A DNA stretch of 37,821 nucleotides from Paracoccaceae bacterium (GTDB taxonomy: Bacteria; Pseudomonadota; Alphaproteobacteria; Rhodobacterales; Rhodobacteraceae). Each line of letters opens with the position of its first letter. Position 1 is the stretch's first letter. This document shows positions 14,881 to 23,756 of this stretch, piece by piece. The notes under the pieces are model-generated. The model was not told the origin of the DNA, did no database searches, and was given only the letters and a program-made list of their open reading frames with translations. The DNA lies in the NCBI GenBank assembly GCA_002709405.1, contig PAQV01000002.1:1-37821 (forward strand). Direction: 5' to 3'. Both the position numbers and the translations under genes were made by a program.

Positions 14881-17109
14881 TTACGCTAGGGTAATCGTAT
14901 TACCGGTAAAATCGAGACCGGCAACGCTTACTCCTTGCAGTACAATGAGGCCCTGTGTGTTGGTGCCCTCATAGACAATGTACGAGTTGGCTCCGGAAGT
15001 GAATGCGGCTGCTTCGCCAGCTCCACCCAAGAAACCCAAGGCATCTGTAATCAGCTCATCGAGAGACAGGGTAGCATCCTCGAAGACGAGGACCCCTGCA
15101 TCAATGTCAGCAATGTTGTCGGTAGCGTCCGCATCTGGGTCGGTGGTCGATCCAACAATCGCTGCACCGAAGTCGAGTGTGTCGTCTGCCGTAAAGCCCA
15201 CGATGGTATCCGCACCAAGCAGATCGTCACCGCTGTCATCGCCAGTCGCATCAAACGCGAGTTCATCGTCGCCATCACCGCCGTAAAGCAGATCAGCACC
15301 AGCACCGCCGTCAATGACATCATTATCCTCGCCACCGAAGAGAGTATCATCACCTTCATCGCCTTCGAGCGTGTCATCGCCTTCGCCGCCATACAGCAGG
15401 TCAGCGCCTTCGCCGCCGAAGATGCTGTCATCGCCAGCATCGCCGAAGATTGTGTCATTGCCTTCTTCGCCGTCGAGTTCGTCACCTCCGGCACCGCCAT
15501 AGATCAGGTCCGTCCCGGCACCGCCGTCGATGATATCTGCGCCGGATTCACCGAAGAGGACATCGTTACCTTCTTCGCCGTCGAGTTCATCGTCGCCTTC
15601 GCCACCATAAAGCAGGTCTGCGCCTTCACCGCCGTCGATGCTGTCATTGCCAGCTTCACCAAAGAGGGTGTCATCGCCTTCCTCACCATCCAAGGCATCG
15701 CCACCAGCGCCGCCATAAAGGATGTCATCGCCTTCACCACCGACCAGGTCGTCGGCACCGGCATCGCCATAAAGGGTGTCATTGCCGTCCTCGCCCTCGA
15801 TGGAGTCATCTCCCAAACCACCAAAAAGAAGATCGTCGCCTTCGTTACCATTAATGGAATCGTCGCCCGTGCCTCCATAGATGGTGTCGTTGCCTTCATC
15901 ACCCGCCAGGGTATCGGTGTCAGTGCTACCGGTGATCGTGTCTGCGACACTTGTCCCGATTACATTGATCCCTTGAGTGCCATCAGTGGTGGTAATCAGT
16001 TCCGAGGCGGCAATATTCAGACCATTGCTGACAGCGCTGAAATCGAATGCAGCAGCCCCATTTGCTACGGCTTCATCGGTGATGATGACGTTCTCAAAGC
16101 CAACAATATTGTCTGCAAAGGTTGCACCAGCTGCATTAGCAGCACCCACGGTGGTTTCATCGCCGAGGATAAGAGTATCGACGCCATCACCGCCAACCAA
16201 GGTCAGGTCCTGATCGCCGGTCACACCGTTGCTCAGCACAACAACGTCATCGCCGAGATTGCCGAAAATGGTGTCCTCGTCGCCAGCACCAGCTGCGAAA
16301 TCATCAGTGCCATCGATGATGATGGTATCATTGCCCTGACCGCCGAAGATCAGATCGGCACCGTCAGGCGTTGCGGTGTTGTCGATGACGTCGTCACCGA
16401 AGTTGCCATAGAGCACATCGTCACCACCATCGCCGACCAGCGTGTCGGCGTCCTGGCCGCCATAGAGCACGCTACCGGCCGCACCCGCAGTCAGAGTGTC
16501 TTCGCCGACATTTCCGTACAGCACATCTTCGCCAGTGGCACCGCCGGAGATGCTGTCATCGCCCTGGCCGCCGTAAACGACGTTGTCGCCATCATTGGCG
16601 AGAATCGTATCATCGCCTTTGTTGCCGTAAAGGATATCGTTGCCGTCACCACCATCGATAGAGTCGTCGTCCTGGCCCCCGTAGAGGATATCCAGACCGT
16701 CGCCGCCGGTAATGTCGTCACGGCCAGTGTTGCCATAGATGATGTTATCACCATTGCCAGTGGTGATGGTGTCGGAGCCAGCCAGACCGAAGGCCTGATT
16801 GTCACCATTGTTGCCGGTGAAGTCGATTGTGTTGGAAATCGCATCTAAAGCGGAGCCGGTGTCATCGTTGCCGACGACCAAGGATGACCCGTCATTAAAA
16901 ATCACGTTTGAGGTCGTGATCGCGGTAAAATCCATCGGAACTGTGATGCTGTCGCTGCCAACGGTAAAGCTGACTGCGCTACCGGCAACCGCAACAGCGA
17001 CATCCGCCGCCGAGACAGTGCTGCCGAACACGATTTGATCGCTGGCAGGATCGAAACTCTGGATGAGGGTAGGATCGGCTACCACATCAGTAAAAAGATA
17101 ATTAGCCAT
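14881..17109 (-). CDS. RTX-type calcium-binding repeat protein
   Basis: A 742-residue, very acidic protein made largely of GGxGxDxxx nonapeptide repeats in two blocks (about residues 100-270 and 395-620), the calcium-binding parallel beta-roll of type I-secreted proteins. There is no N-terminal signal peptide. The N-terminus (MANYLFTDVVADPTLIQSF) and C-terminal end (GLIVLQGVSVAGLDFTGNTITLA, hydrophobic with small residues) fit export by a type I (HlyBD-TolC) system, which the plasmid does not encode. No enzymatic domain is visible, so an adhesin or surface-layer role is likelier than a toxin. The stretch looks less GC-rich than its neighbours, consistent with separate acquisition. Confidence 0.85.
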   Translation of the reverse strand: MANYLFTDVVADPTLIQSFDPASDQIVFGSTVSAADVAVAVAGSAVSFTVGSDSITVPMDFTAITTSNVIFNDGSSLVVGNDDTGSALDAISNTIDFTGNNGDNQAFGLAGSDTITTGNGDNIIYGNTGRDDITGGDGLDILYGGQDDDSIDGGDGNDILYGNKGDDTILANDGDNVVYGGQGDDSISGGATGEDVLYGNVGEDTLTAGAAGSVLYGGQDADTLVGDGGDDVLYGNFGDDVIDNTATPDGADLIFGGQGNDTIIIDGTDDFAAGAGDEDTIFGNLGDDVVVLSNGVTGDQDLTLVGGDGVDTLILGDETTVGAANAAGATFADNIVGFENVIITDEAVANGAAAFDFSAVSNGLNIAASELITTTDGTQGINVIGTSVADTITGSTDTDTLAGDEGNDTIYGGTGDDSINGNEGDDLLFGGLGDDSIEGEDGNDTLYGDAGADDLVGGEGDDILYGGAGGDALDGEEGDDTLFGEAGNDSIDGGEGADLLYGGEGDDELDGEEGNDVLFGESGADIIDGGAGTDLIYGGAGGDELDGEEGNDTIFGDAGDDSIFGGEGADLLYGGEGDDTLEGDEGDDTLFGGEDNDVIDGGAGADLLYGGDGDDELAFDATGDDSGDDLLGADTIVGFTADDTLDFGAAIVGSTTDPDADATDNIADIDAGVLVFEDATLSLDELITDALGFLGGAGEAAAFTSGANSYIVYEGTNTQGLIVLQGVSVAGLDFTGNTITLA

Positions 17110-17719
17110 TTATGGAACTCCATTTGCGAACTAGCTAAAGCAAAGAGGAAAAAGCTGTTTCCGACAAAAATTCCGGAAAAGCGTCAGCACAATAGAAACT
17201 GTGAAGAATAATTTCAACATTCATCGACGCATATTTCGAGATTAACCCAGTATCGGTGACGAAAGAGCACGGTAGATTCGTGTATCGAATATCCAATTAG
17301 ACTATCTATTGGGAATTGCCGTGCCCATTAAGCGGTCCGGGCTCTAGGCGCGCAGCCTTGCTACTTGCCCCGAGCCGTACCCTGCCCTGCCGGGCCTGTT
17401 CGTCTCGGCCATCCGGTAACGATCCCTCGCGGGAAAGAGCGGCGGCCTTGGCCGCCGTCGATAGCCGTGCCGCCCGATAGGGGGCTGCACGTCATTCCTT
17501 TGTCCGAGGGGGGCCTTGCCCCCGCGCCATCAAGGCAACCCGGCTTGAGCCGGGCGGCTGCCGGGGGTGTCCCCGGCCTTCCTCCACCAGAGGTTCCGTG
17601 CAGGCCGGGCGATCCCCCTCCCCCGGCATCCGGCCTCTGACGGCTTCCCCCCGCTCCACCGGCCGCGAGCCTCGCCTCCGGGTTGCAGGCGCAACCCGAA
17701 GATAAAGGAGAAAGGGAAG
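17110..17719 (+). other. Intergenic region and GC-rich structured leader of ardC
   Basis: The first part, to about 17330, is AT-richer and should hold the RTX promoter; no clear boxes were found. From about 17340 the sequence is GC-rich with many short hairpins, for example GGCGGCC (17441-17447) with GGCCGCC (17450-17456). I see no believable gene. The leader ends in AAAGGAG before the ardC ATG. Structured leaders suit antirestriction genes that are expressed from single-stranded DNA on entry, but that is speculation here. Confidence 0.4.
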
Positions 17720-18700
17720 ATGAAGCCGACCAAGAAGAAGCAGAAGACCGCTGCCGACCGTGCCAGCCGTCAGGACGTCTATGAGCGCGTCACCGCGAAA
17801 ATTGTGACCGATCTGGAAAATGGCGTGCGGACATGGATGAAACCATGGAATGCAGACCATGCCGCCGGGCGGATCACCCGTCCGCTGCGGGCCAATGGCA
17901 AGGCCTATAAGGGTATCAATATCGTCATGCTCTGGGCATCCGCCGTCGAGCAGGGGTTCGCGGCACCGATCTGGATGACCTACAAACAGGCGCAGGAGCT
18001 GGGCGCGCAGGTGCGTAAGGGTTCCAAAGGGTCGCTTGTGGTCTATGCCAACAAGCTGAACCGGGAGGAGATCGACGAGGCGACCGGCGAGACCGTCGAG
18101 CGGGAAATTCCCTTCATGAAGGGCTATACCGTGTTCAACGTCGAGCAAATCGACGGGCTACCGGCGCATTTCCTTGCCCCTGCCCTGCCCGTGTCGGACC
18201 CGGTGCAGAAGATCGATGCTGCCGAAGCCTTCTTTGCCGCGACCCGTGCCGACATCCGCCATGGCGGCAATCAGGCCTACTACACCGCCGGGGAGGACCG
18301 GATTCAGATGCCGCATTTCGAGACCTTCCGGGATGCGGAATCCTACTATGCCACCCTTGCCCACGAGCTGACCCACTGGACCAAGCACGACAAGCGCCTT
18401 GCCCGTGAGTTTGGCCGCAAACGCTGGGGCGACGAAGGTTACGCGCGCGAAGAGCTGGTCGCCGAGCTGGGTTCTGCCTTCCTCGCCGCAGAGCTTGGGC
18501 TGTATCTGGAACCCCGCGAGGATCACGCCGCCTATATCGGCTCATGGCTCAGGGTGCTGAAAGAGGACAAGCGGGCAATCTTTCAGGCCGCCGCCCATGC
18601 GCAGCGCGCCGTGGACTACCTCAACCGTCTGACCGGACGGGCCGAAGATGAGGCGGCCAACGACAACGAAGCAGAAGAGCGGCAGGAACGCGCCGCCTGA
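17720..18700 (+). CDS. ardC: ArdC-type antirestriction protein
   Basis: A 326-residue protein of the ArdC family. The N-terminal domain (about 15-150, VYERVTAKIVTDLENGVRTWMKPW) is the ssDNA-binding part. The C-terminal zincin-like domain (about 160-310) carries the HExxH zinc motif HELTH at 215-219, with candidate third ligands at E245 or E249 in REELVAEL. ArdC proteins protect incoming plasmid DNA from host restriction during conjugation. I chose ATG 17720 for its AAAGGAG site and match to the family N-terminus. It stands alone, behind a long structured leader and ahead of a 38-bp palindrome. Confidence 0.92.
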   Translation: MKPTKKKQKTAADRASRQDVYERVTAKIVTDLENGVRTWMKPWNADHAAGRITRPLRANGKAYKGINIVMLWASAVEQGFAAPIWMTYKQAQELGAQVRKGSKGSLVVYANKLNREEIDEATGETVEREIPFMKGYTVFNVEQIDGLPAHFLAPALPVSDPVQKIDAAEAFFAATRADIRHGGNQAYYTAGEDRIQMPHFETFRDAESYYATLAHELTHWTKHDKRLAREFGRKRWGDEGYAREELVAELGSAFLAAELGLYLEPREDHAAYIGSWLRVLKEDKRAIFQAAAHAQRAVDYLNRLTGRAEDEAANDNEAEERQERAA

Positions 18701-18737
18701 TCGACCGACAGGCTCCGCATTGGCTGGGCTCTCAGGT

Positions 18738-18775
18738 GTCGCCTTGATAACAAGTATACTTGTTATCAAGGCGAC
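18738..18775. repeat. 38-bp perfect palindrome containing AAGTATACTT
   Basis: A perfect palindrome centred on GTATAC (18754-18759), with arms reading GTCGCCTTGATAACAAGTA from the left. It lies 38 bp past the ardC stop. Its core AAGTATACTT recurs at 19402-19411 and 20044-20053 around parA, so it is probably a partition-protein site (parS-like or operator). It could also act as a terminator. Confidence 0.7.
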
Positions 18776-18869
18776 GTTTCCTGTCTCCGATATCCAGCCT
18801 AAAAAATCTCGCGGCCGAAACCTCAGGGTTTCGGCCGCGCAACCGGCATCGCATGGCGATTGCCGGAAC

Positions 18870-19169
18870 TTAAGGAACAGGCTCATACTCCTGTGACCGC
18901 TGACGCTTGCGTCGCTCAGACAGCCGCTTCAGGACGGTATCGCTTGTCAGCTCTGCCGGTCCGGCTTCGACGGCACAGTCCCGGTCGATGTCCTCAGGCG
19001 GTGGAGCCGCCTGGGCTTCTGCCACCAGTTGCAGTTCATGATCGGCAACCCGCAAGGCCCGATCCAGCACATACTGCGACGGGCGCATATGGACCCGGCG
19101 CGCTGCCTGTTTGATCTGGAGCGCCTGCTCCTCGTTGACATCGACATGAATGTGAACACGTCGCACCAT
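18870..19169 (-). CDS. Ribbon-helix-helix-like protein divergent from parA
   Basis: A 99-residue protein starting MVRRVHIHVDVNEEQALQIK. A beta-strand, then two helices (EEQALQIKQAARRV and RPSQYVLDRALRVADHEL), suggest a ribbon-helix-helix DNA-binding fold. The tail is charged and ends RRKRQRSQEYEPVP. ATG 19169 has an excellent AGGAGG ribosome site. Divergence from parA suggests a regulator or an accessory partition or relaxosome factor; I cannot choose between them. The repeated TAATTGCC boxes at 19233-19260 upstream may be its operator. Confidence 0.7.
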   Translation of the reverse strand: MVRRVHIHVDVNEEQALQIKQAARRVHMRPSQYVLDRALRVADHELQLVAEAQAAPPPEDIDRDCAVEAGPAELTSDTVLKRLSERRKRQRSQEYEPVP

Positions 19170-19232
19170 AGCATCCTCCTGTTCGTCGTCTGGGAGTGGC
19201 CTGGGCCGCCCGAATATCGGGTATTTGATATA

Positions 19233-19260
19233 TAATTGCCACAATTTCGCCTTAATTGCC
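19233..19260. promoter_or_regulatory. Two TAATTGCC direct repeats, 20 bp apart
   Basis: TAATTGCC occurs at 19233-19240 and 19253-19260 in the AT-rich divergent promoter region, two helical turns apart. It is a likely operator for the gene starting at 19169, or for parA. Confidence 0.45.
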
Positions 19261-19398
19261 AAACTATTTTCATTTGAAACGATATCGGGCGGTCGTTCGG
19301 ACGCCGAGCCGATGTGTGGTTTGTGCCGCAAATCCTCAGGAAATCCGGGCCTTTGGTCCAGCCTGGCTTGAGCCGCGCGCACATCTTCTCTACAAGCC

Positions 19399-19414
19399 TA
19401 AAAGTATACTTTTA
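19399..19414. promoter_or_regulatory. Palindromic operator TAAAAGTATACTTTTA before parA
   Basis: A perfect 16-bp palindrome ending 27 bp before the parA ATG. It shares AAGTATACTT with the 38-bp palindrome at 18738 and with a site at the end of parA. Position and symmetry suit autorepression of the par operon by its ribbon-helix-helix partner. Confidence 0.65.
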
Positions 19415-19441
19415 GTCTATCCGACAAGGAGACAAGTCGGC

Positions 19442-20098
19442 ATGAAGACAATCGCCCTCATCTGCCAGAAAGGCGGCACCGGCAAAACCACGCTGGCAAT
19501 CTCGCTGGCGACCGAGGCCATCGCTGCCGGTCTGACCGTTGCCATCATCGATCTCGATCCGCAGGTGAGTGCTTGCGAATGGAGCGACATCCGCCAACAG
19601 GAAGCCCCGGTCGTCATCGATGCCCAGCCCGCCCGCATCGATACCGTGGTAACCCGCGCCCGCGACATGGGCGTGGACCTGCTGCTGATCGACACCGCCG
19701 GACGCACCGAACAGGCAGCCCTCGCAGGTGCTCGGGTTGCCGACCTGGTTCTGGTACCCCTGCAACCGTCGGTGATCGACCTGAAGACCATCCGGGCCAC
19801 GACCGACCTCATCAACCTCGCAGGCGACAAACAGCGGGCCGCCGTGCTGACCCGCGTCAAACCGTTCGGCAATCGCCATACCGAAACCGCGCAATGGCTC
19901 GAACAGCAGGGCATGCCGGTCTGCCCGGCCACCATCGGCGACCGCATCACCTTCCAGGATGCCTATGCGCAGGGCGCAGGCGCTATCGAGATCGATCCCC
20001 GCAGCAAAGCCGCCAGCGAGATTTCGGAAGTATATAAGTATGTAAGTATACTTCTTGGCTTGTCTGACGCGGAAGCCGGGAGAGCGGTCCATGTCTAA
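19442..20098 (+). CDS. parA: ParA-family partition ATPase
   Basis: A 218-residue Walker-type ATPase of the small ParA / ParF class that segregates plasmid copies on the nucleoid. The deviant Walker A KGGTGKTT sits at residues 10-17, the IDLDPQ motif follows at about 38-43 and LLLIDTAGR at about 80-88. No N-terminal helix-turn-helix is present, as is usual in type Ib systems. ATG 19442 has AAGGAG 10 nt upstream. Its last 8 bp overlap the following gene, so the two form an operon, and an AAGTATACTT site lies within its 3' end. Confidence 0.93.
   Translation: MKTIALICQKGGTGKTTLAISLATEAIAAGLTVAIIDLDPQVSACEWSDIRQQEAPVVIDAQPARIDTVVTRARDMGVDLLLIDTAGRTEQAALAGARVADLVLVPLQPSVIDLKTIRATTDLINLAGDKQRAAVLTRVKPFGNRHTETAQWLEQQGMPVCPATIGDRITFQDAYAQGAGAIEIDPRSKAASEISEVYKYVSILLGLSDAEAGRAVHV
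20044..20053. promoter_or_regulatory. Third AAGTATACTT site, inside the 3' end of parA
   Basis: This 10-bp palindrome encodes parA residues but matches the core of the sites at 18752-18761 and 19402-19411. It lies 38 bp before the partner gene start, where a bound partner protein could regulate its own expression or contribute to a spread-out centromere. Confidence 0.5.
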
Positions 20099-20423
20099 GC
20101 GCCCCTCCATCGCCGACGCCATGCGCGAAGCCGGAGGCAGCACCCGAGGCACATCTGTCGCTACCGCTGTTGCGCCGCGCGCAGAGCCCGCAACACAACC
20201 GACCGAACCAACGCCGTCGGCCGCGAAATCGGCCAGCCAGCCGAGCAGGGCAGGGACCAAGGCCGTCACCGGTCACTACCCGCCTCAGGTACGGTATCAG
20301 CTTAAGCTGCTGGCCGCAGAGCAGGGGCGGACCATGGAGGACATGCTGGCCGAGGGCCTCAACCTGCTTTTCGCCGCCTACAACAAGCCGGAGATCGCTC
20401 CGGCGAGCCGGGGCGACAGTTAG
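20091..20423 (+). CDS. ParB/ParG-like ribbon-helix-helix partition partner
   Basis: A 110-residue protein with a long unstructured, Ala/Pro/Thr-rich N-terminal half. The C-terminal ribbon-helix-helix (about 62-97: GHYPPQVRYQLKLLAAEQ, then TMEDMLAEGLNLLFAAY) is the architecture of ParG-type centromere-binding proteins. The N-terminal tail would stimulate or organise ParA, and the C-terminal fold would bind the AAGTATACTT palindromes. Both roles are inferred from the family and the position. It overlaps parA by 8 bp and its stop overlaps the convergent repA stop. Confidence 0.82.
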   Translation: MSKRPSIADAMREAGGSTRGTSVATAVAPRAEPATQPTEPTPSAAKSASQPSRAGTKAVTGHYPPQVRYQLKLLAAEQGRTMEDMLAEGLNLLFAAYNKPEIAPASRGDS

Positions 20424-21460
20424 CGGTACGGGCCGCGCTTTTTACAGAAGCTGAGGAAGTGCCGGTCGGCATCCTTGACCGCGATCCCCTTGTCCGCGAC
20501 CCATGTCCGCCACTCGGTCTCCAGATGATGCACATCCCAACCGGGGGCCGCTCGTCTTGCCGCATCGTAGGTATCCGGCTGGATATGGAAGGACGTGGCC
20601 AGTATCGGAAGCGGTACCTGCTCATCGACCAGCCGTTTGCGCCGGACCACGACGTTGTCGCCTTCGACCGAAAACGTATAATCCGGCATGTGTTCGTGGC
20701 GTTCGTCGTCCTCGATGATCTTGCCGATCAGCCGACGAAACTCCTTGTCCGTCGATCCCGACCCGCACTTCTCACGCAGGGTGTCGAGACCGATCTTCCA
20801 TTCCGACTGCATCCCGCAATGCTTGCGCGCCAGCTCGTAAAGCCGCCGCTCAAGCGGCTTTCGGAGCTGAAAATACTGCCGGGACATGGTCAGCACATTG
20901 TTGTTCTCAATCGCGTCCCAGACCCAGTCGGAGAGGGTGATTTCCACATCGAGCATCCGCCCGTCGCGCGTCTCCCGGACGATCTCGGCAGACTCGATCA
21001 GACCGAAAACCTTGAAATATTCCTTGCTGCCCTGGCGCAGATTGGTCTCGATCTGGGTCCCCTGAAGCCGCCGCAGCGCATCCTTCAGCAGTTCATAGCC
21101 CCGGCCCGAGGTCTGGCGGTTGGTCGCCACCAGCAGATCATAGGCTTTGAACCGCATCGAACGGTGAACCTTACGACCCTCGTTCAGCGCCGCCATGCAC
21201 TGGCTGATGCAGTAGATCAGGACATCCCGGTCGTGAACCGTGGCAAGCCCATAGCGCGACGGCGAAATCTCGATCCAGTTGCCGCTTCGCTCATACCGGC
21301 GTGGTCGCATGTCCGGCTTGGTCGAGAGCGAAAAGACCGGGTGCTCCATAGACGACATGTCACCCTTCGGCACCGCGTCCACGATATCGCAGACAAACAG
21401 GTCCCGCTGGGGATGCCGGTCCGGGAGCAGGGGCGAACGATCAATCGTCACTTCACACAC
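20420..21460 (-). CDS. repA: Replication initiator protein RepA (RPA family)
   Basis: A 346-residue plasmid initiator that would bind the iterons just upstream and recruit the host replisome. The sequence FSLSTKPDMRPRRYERSGNWIEISPSRYGLATVHDRDVLIYCISQ and the following winged-helix region (SGRGYELLKDALRRLQGTQIETN) match the RPA initiator family common on alphaproteobacterial plasmids. The second winged-helix region includes QLRKPLERRLYELARKHCG. The start is unclear: GTG 21460 lies inside the first iteron, and GTG 21451 would shorten the protein by three residues. Neither has a good ribosome site. Initiator binding at that iteron would directly cover its own translation start region. Confidence 0.92.
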   Translation of the reverse strand: MCEVTIDRSPLLPDRHPQRDLFVCDIVDAVPKGDMSSMEHPVFSLSTKPDMRPRRYERSGNWIEISPSRYGLATVHDRDVLIYCISQCMAALNEGRKVHRSMRFKAYDLLVATNRQTSGRGYELLKDALRRLQGTQIETNLRQGSKEYFKVFGLIESAEIVRETRDGRMLDVEITLSDWVWDAIENNNVLTMSRQYFQLRKPLERRLYELARKHCGMQSEWKIGLDTLREKCGSGSTDKEFRRLIGKIIEDDERHEHMPDYTFSVEGDNVVVRRKRLVDEQVPLPILATSFHIQPDTYDAARRAAPGWDVHHLETEWRTWVADKGIAVKDADRHFLSFCKKRGPYR

Positions 21461-21659
21461 CGCCCGGTCGCATCGAGATTCGTCACTTCACACACCATCG
21501 ACTGACTATCGTCACTTCACACACCGCTGGTCAAGAAAGTTCGTCATTTCACACACCGGCGCAGCTCAGTGTTGCCTGTGGATAACTCTCGGGGGCTTTC
21601 GTCACTTTACACACCGAGATTCGTCACTTTGCACACCGGCTTTCGTCACTTTACACACC
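21446..21659. other. oriV: Iteron-type replication origin (oriV)
   Basis: Seven copies of the 16-bp iteron CGTCACTTCACACACC (variants CATTTC, CTTTAC, CTTTGC) start at 21446, 21481, 21510, 21542, 21600, 21622 and 21644. The last three are spaced 22 bp apart; the others 29-58 bp. A perfect DnaA box sits at 21577-21585, and AT-richer sequence with repeated TAACTCT-like words follows to about 21756. This is a complete iteron origin for RepA. Confidence 0.93.
21577..21585 (-). promoter_or_regulatory. DnaA box TGTGGATAA
   Basis: Perfect inverse match to the DnaA 9-mer TTATCCACA, in the longest gap between iterons. Confidence 0.85.
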
Positions 21660-21756
21660 GAGAGGCCCTTCAGAATCCGGATTCACAGATTAACATCAAG
21701 CGGATAGCTTTGTCGGACAAAGCCCGTAACTCTGACTCTAACAGATTCTAACTCTC

Positions 21757-23673
21757 TCAGGACGACCTGGAAGCAGTTGCCAGCAGCGGGTTCTCATCGA
21801 ACAACCCTTCGAACTCCGGATCGCCGAAGTAGGCCAGTTTGTCCGCAACAAGGCCCGACTCACCCTGCATCAGAATGATTTGCTGATCCGCTGGAAGCCG
21901 CCGGACTTCGTCCGGGGTCATCAGCGCCCGACCACGCTCCGCCTCGTTCACCGACCATCTGTTCTGGGTCTGATAGGTTTTCGAGGTGACCATGATTGTT
22001 TGCTCTCCGAGGACGCGCGAAACGTATTGCGCCGTGAACTGATCGTTGATCCCGAAGAACTGCACCGTTCCGGCATTGCCAAGAAAGGTTTCCCAACGAT
22101 CCCGGTAAAGCGCCTTCAGCTGGTTCAGGTCCTGAAGAATGACCCAGAGCTGGACCCCGAAGCCGCGTATCTGCCCGACGGCATTTTCAATCGACCGCAT
22201 GTATCCAAGCGTCGCAAACTCATCCATCAGGAACAGCACGGGCCTTTCCGGCCGCGCCCGTTCCCGCTCCATCGCCTCCAGTGCCAAACCAATCATCAGC
22301 CGCAGCCAGCGATTATGCGTGCCGAGGCGCGATGCCGGAAGGCACAGATAGACCGTCGTCGGCTGCCGCTTCAGCTGGGTGAGATCGAGATCGCTGTGCT
22401 TCAGAACCCGCGCCATGCGCGGGCTTTCCAAGAAATCCGTCGAAACCCGTGCTGTGGCCCGGATCGATCCGAACTGCTTTTCCGGCATCGCTGACAGCGC
22501 GTTCGCTATCCGCTCGACCGCCCCATCGGCTGCCGGGTTCGACCGCATGTCGGCCAGCAGCTCGTCGAAGGCGTCGGCATCGAGGGTTATCAGCCGCCGC
22601 AGGGTCAGTAGCGTCCGGTCCTCATCCTCGAAACTGTAGTCGGTCGCGATGTGCAGGATCAGCCCCTGCAACATGTTCCGCGCTTCGAGGTTCCAATACG
22701 GGTCCGAGCCGCCGTCGTCGAAAACCAGGGCATCGGTAATCAGAGCGGCATCCTCGACGATATCCGGATTATCGTCGGTCAGGATCGAAAGCGGATTAAA
22801 CGACGCGGTGTCCGCCCCGGTCAGCGCCCAGGGATCGAGGATAAAAACCTGCTGGCCACGCGCTTCGCGCCGCCTGGCCGTAATCGCTGCCAGCTCGCCC
22901 TTGGGATCGATAGCCAGCACCGAGCCTTCATAGGCCAGAAGGTTCGGCACGATGGCTGAAACCCCTTTGCCCGCTCCGTTTGCTGCAACGGTCACCATGT
23001 GCCGGGGGTCGGGGTTGGCGAGGATGCGACCGGCATAACGATAGGGCAGGGCGGTCCCGGCCCTGCCAATCAGCAGGCCCTCTGCGCCGACCAAGCGCCC
23101 TATCTCGGTCAGGAATTGTGCCGATCCATGGGACGCCGGAGCGTTGTTTTTCGGCTCGCCGAGCAAGGCTCGCGCCAGATCGCCCCACATGGGCATACTG
23201 GTCGATATCAGGATCGAAAGAACCGAAATCAGCAGCAAGAACTGCATGGTTTCGCGTTCAGCCCGCGAGATACCGCCAGGCGTTGCCCGCTGATCCAGAA
23301 AGTAGATGCCAATCCCGACGATCACCGGCCCCACCAACAGCGGCAACAAGCGCTCTGCACTTTTGAACGGGGCGTAGTACCAGCGACCGACATCACGCCC
23401 GCGCGCGACATCGATACGGGCGATGAAGGAGATCACCACACAGAGCCCGAGAAAGGCGGTCAGCGAGATCATCGGTTGCGGCCACCATAGGGCCGCCAGC
23501 CACAGCAAGACGATGCCACCCCGGCCCCAGTTACCGAGCCAGAGGATCGGATTGACGAAAGGCCAGTAGACGAATTGCCGAAACAGGAAACCTTTGATGC
23601 CCGGACCGCCAGGCGCGCCCAATCCGACGCCGGTGCGGCGAGCTTTGCGTGGAAACGGAGCGGATATATCCAT
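21757..23673 (-). CDS. traG: TraG/VirD4-type conjugative coupling protein
   Basis: A 638-residue type IV coupling protein that links the relaxase-DNA complex to a secretion channel. Membrane segments lie at about 52-65, 70-86, 108-126 and 143-160. The cytoplasmic ATPase follows: Walker A GAGKGVS (233-239) in VAANGAGKGVSAIVPNLL, and Walker B VLFLMDEFATLG (479-490). The length is normal. No mating-pair formation genes are present, so the plasmid would borrow the type IV secretion machinery of another element while bringing its own coupling protein. It reads away from oriV. Confidence 0.93.
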   Translation of the reverse strand: MDISAPFPRKARRTGVGLGAPGGPGIKGFLFRQFVYWPFVNPILWLGNWGRGGIVLLWLAALWWPQPMISLTAFLGLCVVISFIARIDVARGRDVGRWYYAPFKSAERLLPLLVGPVIVGIGIYFLDQRATPGGISRAERETMQFLLLISVLSILISTSMPMWGDLARALLGEPKNNAPASHGSAQFLTEIGRLVGAEGLLIGRAGTALPYRYAGRILANPDPRHMVTVAANGAGKGVSAIVPNLLAYEGSVLAIDPKGELAAITARRREARGQQVFILDPWALTGADTASFNPLSILTDDNPDIVEDAALITDALVFDDGGSDPYWNLEARNMLQGLILHIATDYSFEDEDRTLLTLRRLITLDADAFDELLADMRSNPAADGAVERIANALSAMPEKQFGSIRATARVSTDFLESPRMARVLKHSDLDLTQLKRQPTTVYLCLPASRLGTHNRWLRLMIGLALEAMERERARPERPVLFLMDEFATLGYMRSIENAVGQIRGFGVQLWVILQDLNQLKALYRDRWETFLGNAGTVQFFGINDQFTAQYVSRVLGEQTIMVTSKTYQTQNRWSVNEAERGRALMTPDEVRRLPADQQIILMQGESGLVADKLAYFGDPEFEGLFDENPLLATASRSS

Positions 23674-23756
23674 AGGCAGTACCGGGTTATGCGTTCGTCA
23701 CCTAGATAGAGGAAAGACAGGGCGGATTTAATGACGAAGGGTCGTGGTTTTCTCGG

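Noticed and set aside
15051-16848. Long open frames on the plus strand opposite the RTX gene (for example 14935-16848)
   Set aside because: They arise from the repetitive codons of the RTX repeats in reverse and have repetitive, Ile/Val/Ala-rich translations with no start signals.
22423-22432. GCTTTCCAAG in traG matches 10 nt of the crRNA-like guide
   Set aside because: The match covers the 5' part of the guide and fails at the repeat-proximal (seed) end. Other 8-nt matches, for example near 29466 (CAAGAAGG), are expected by chance in 38 kb.
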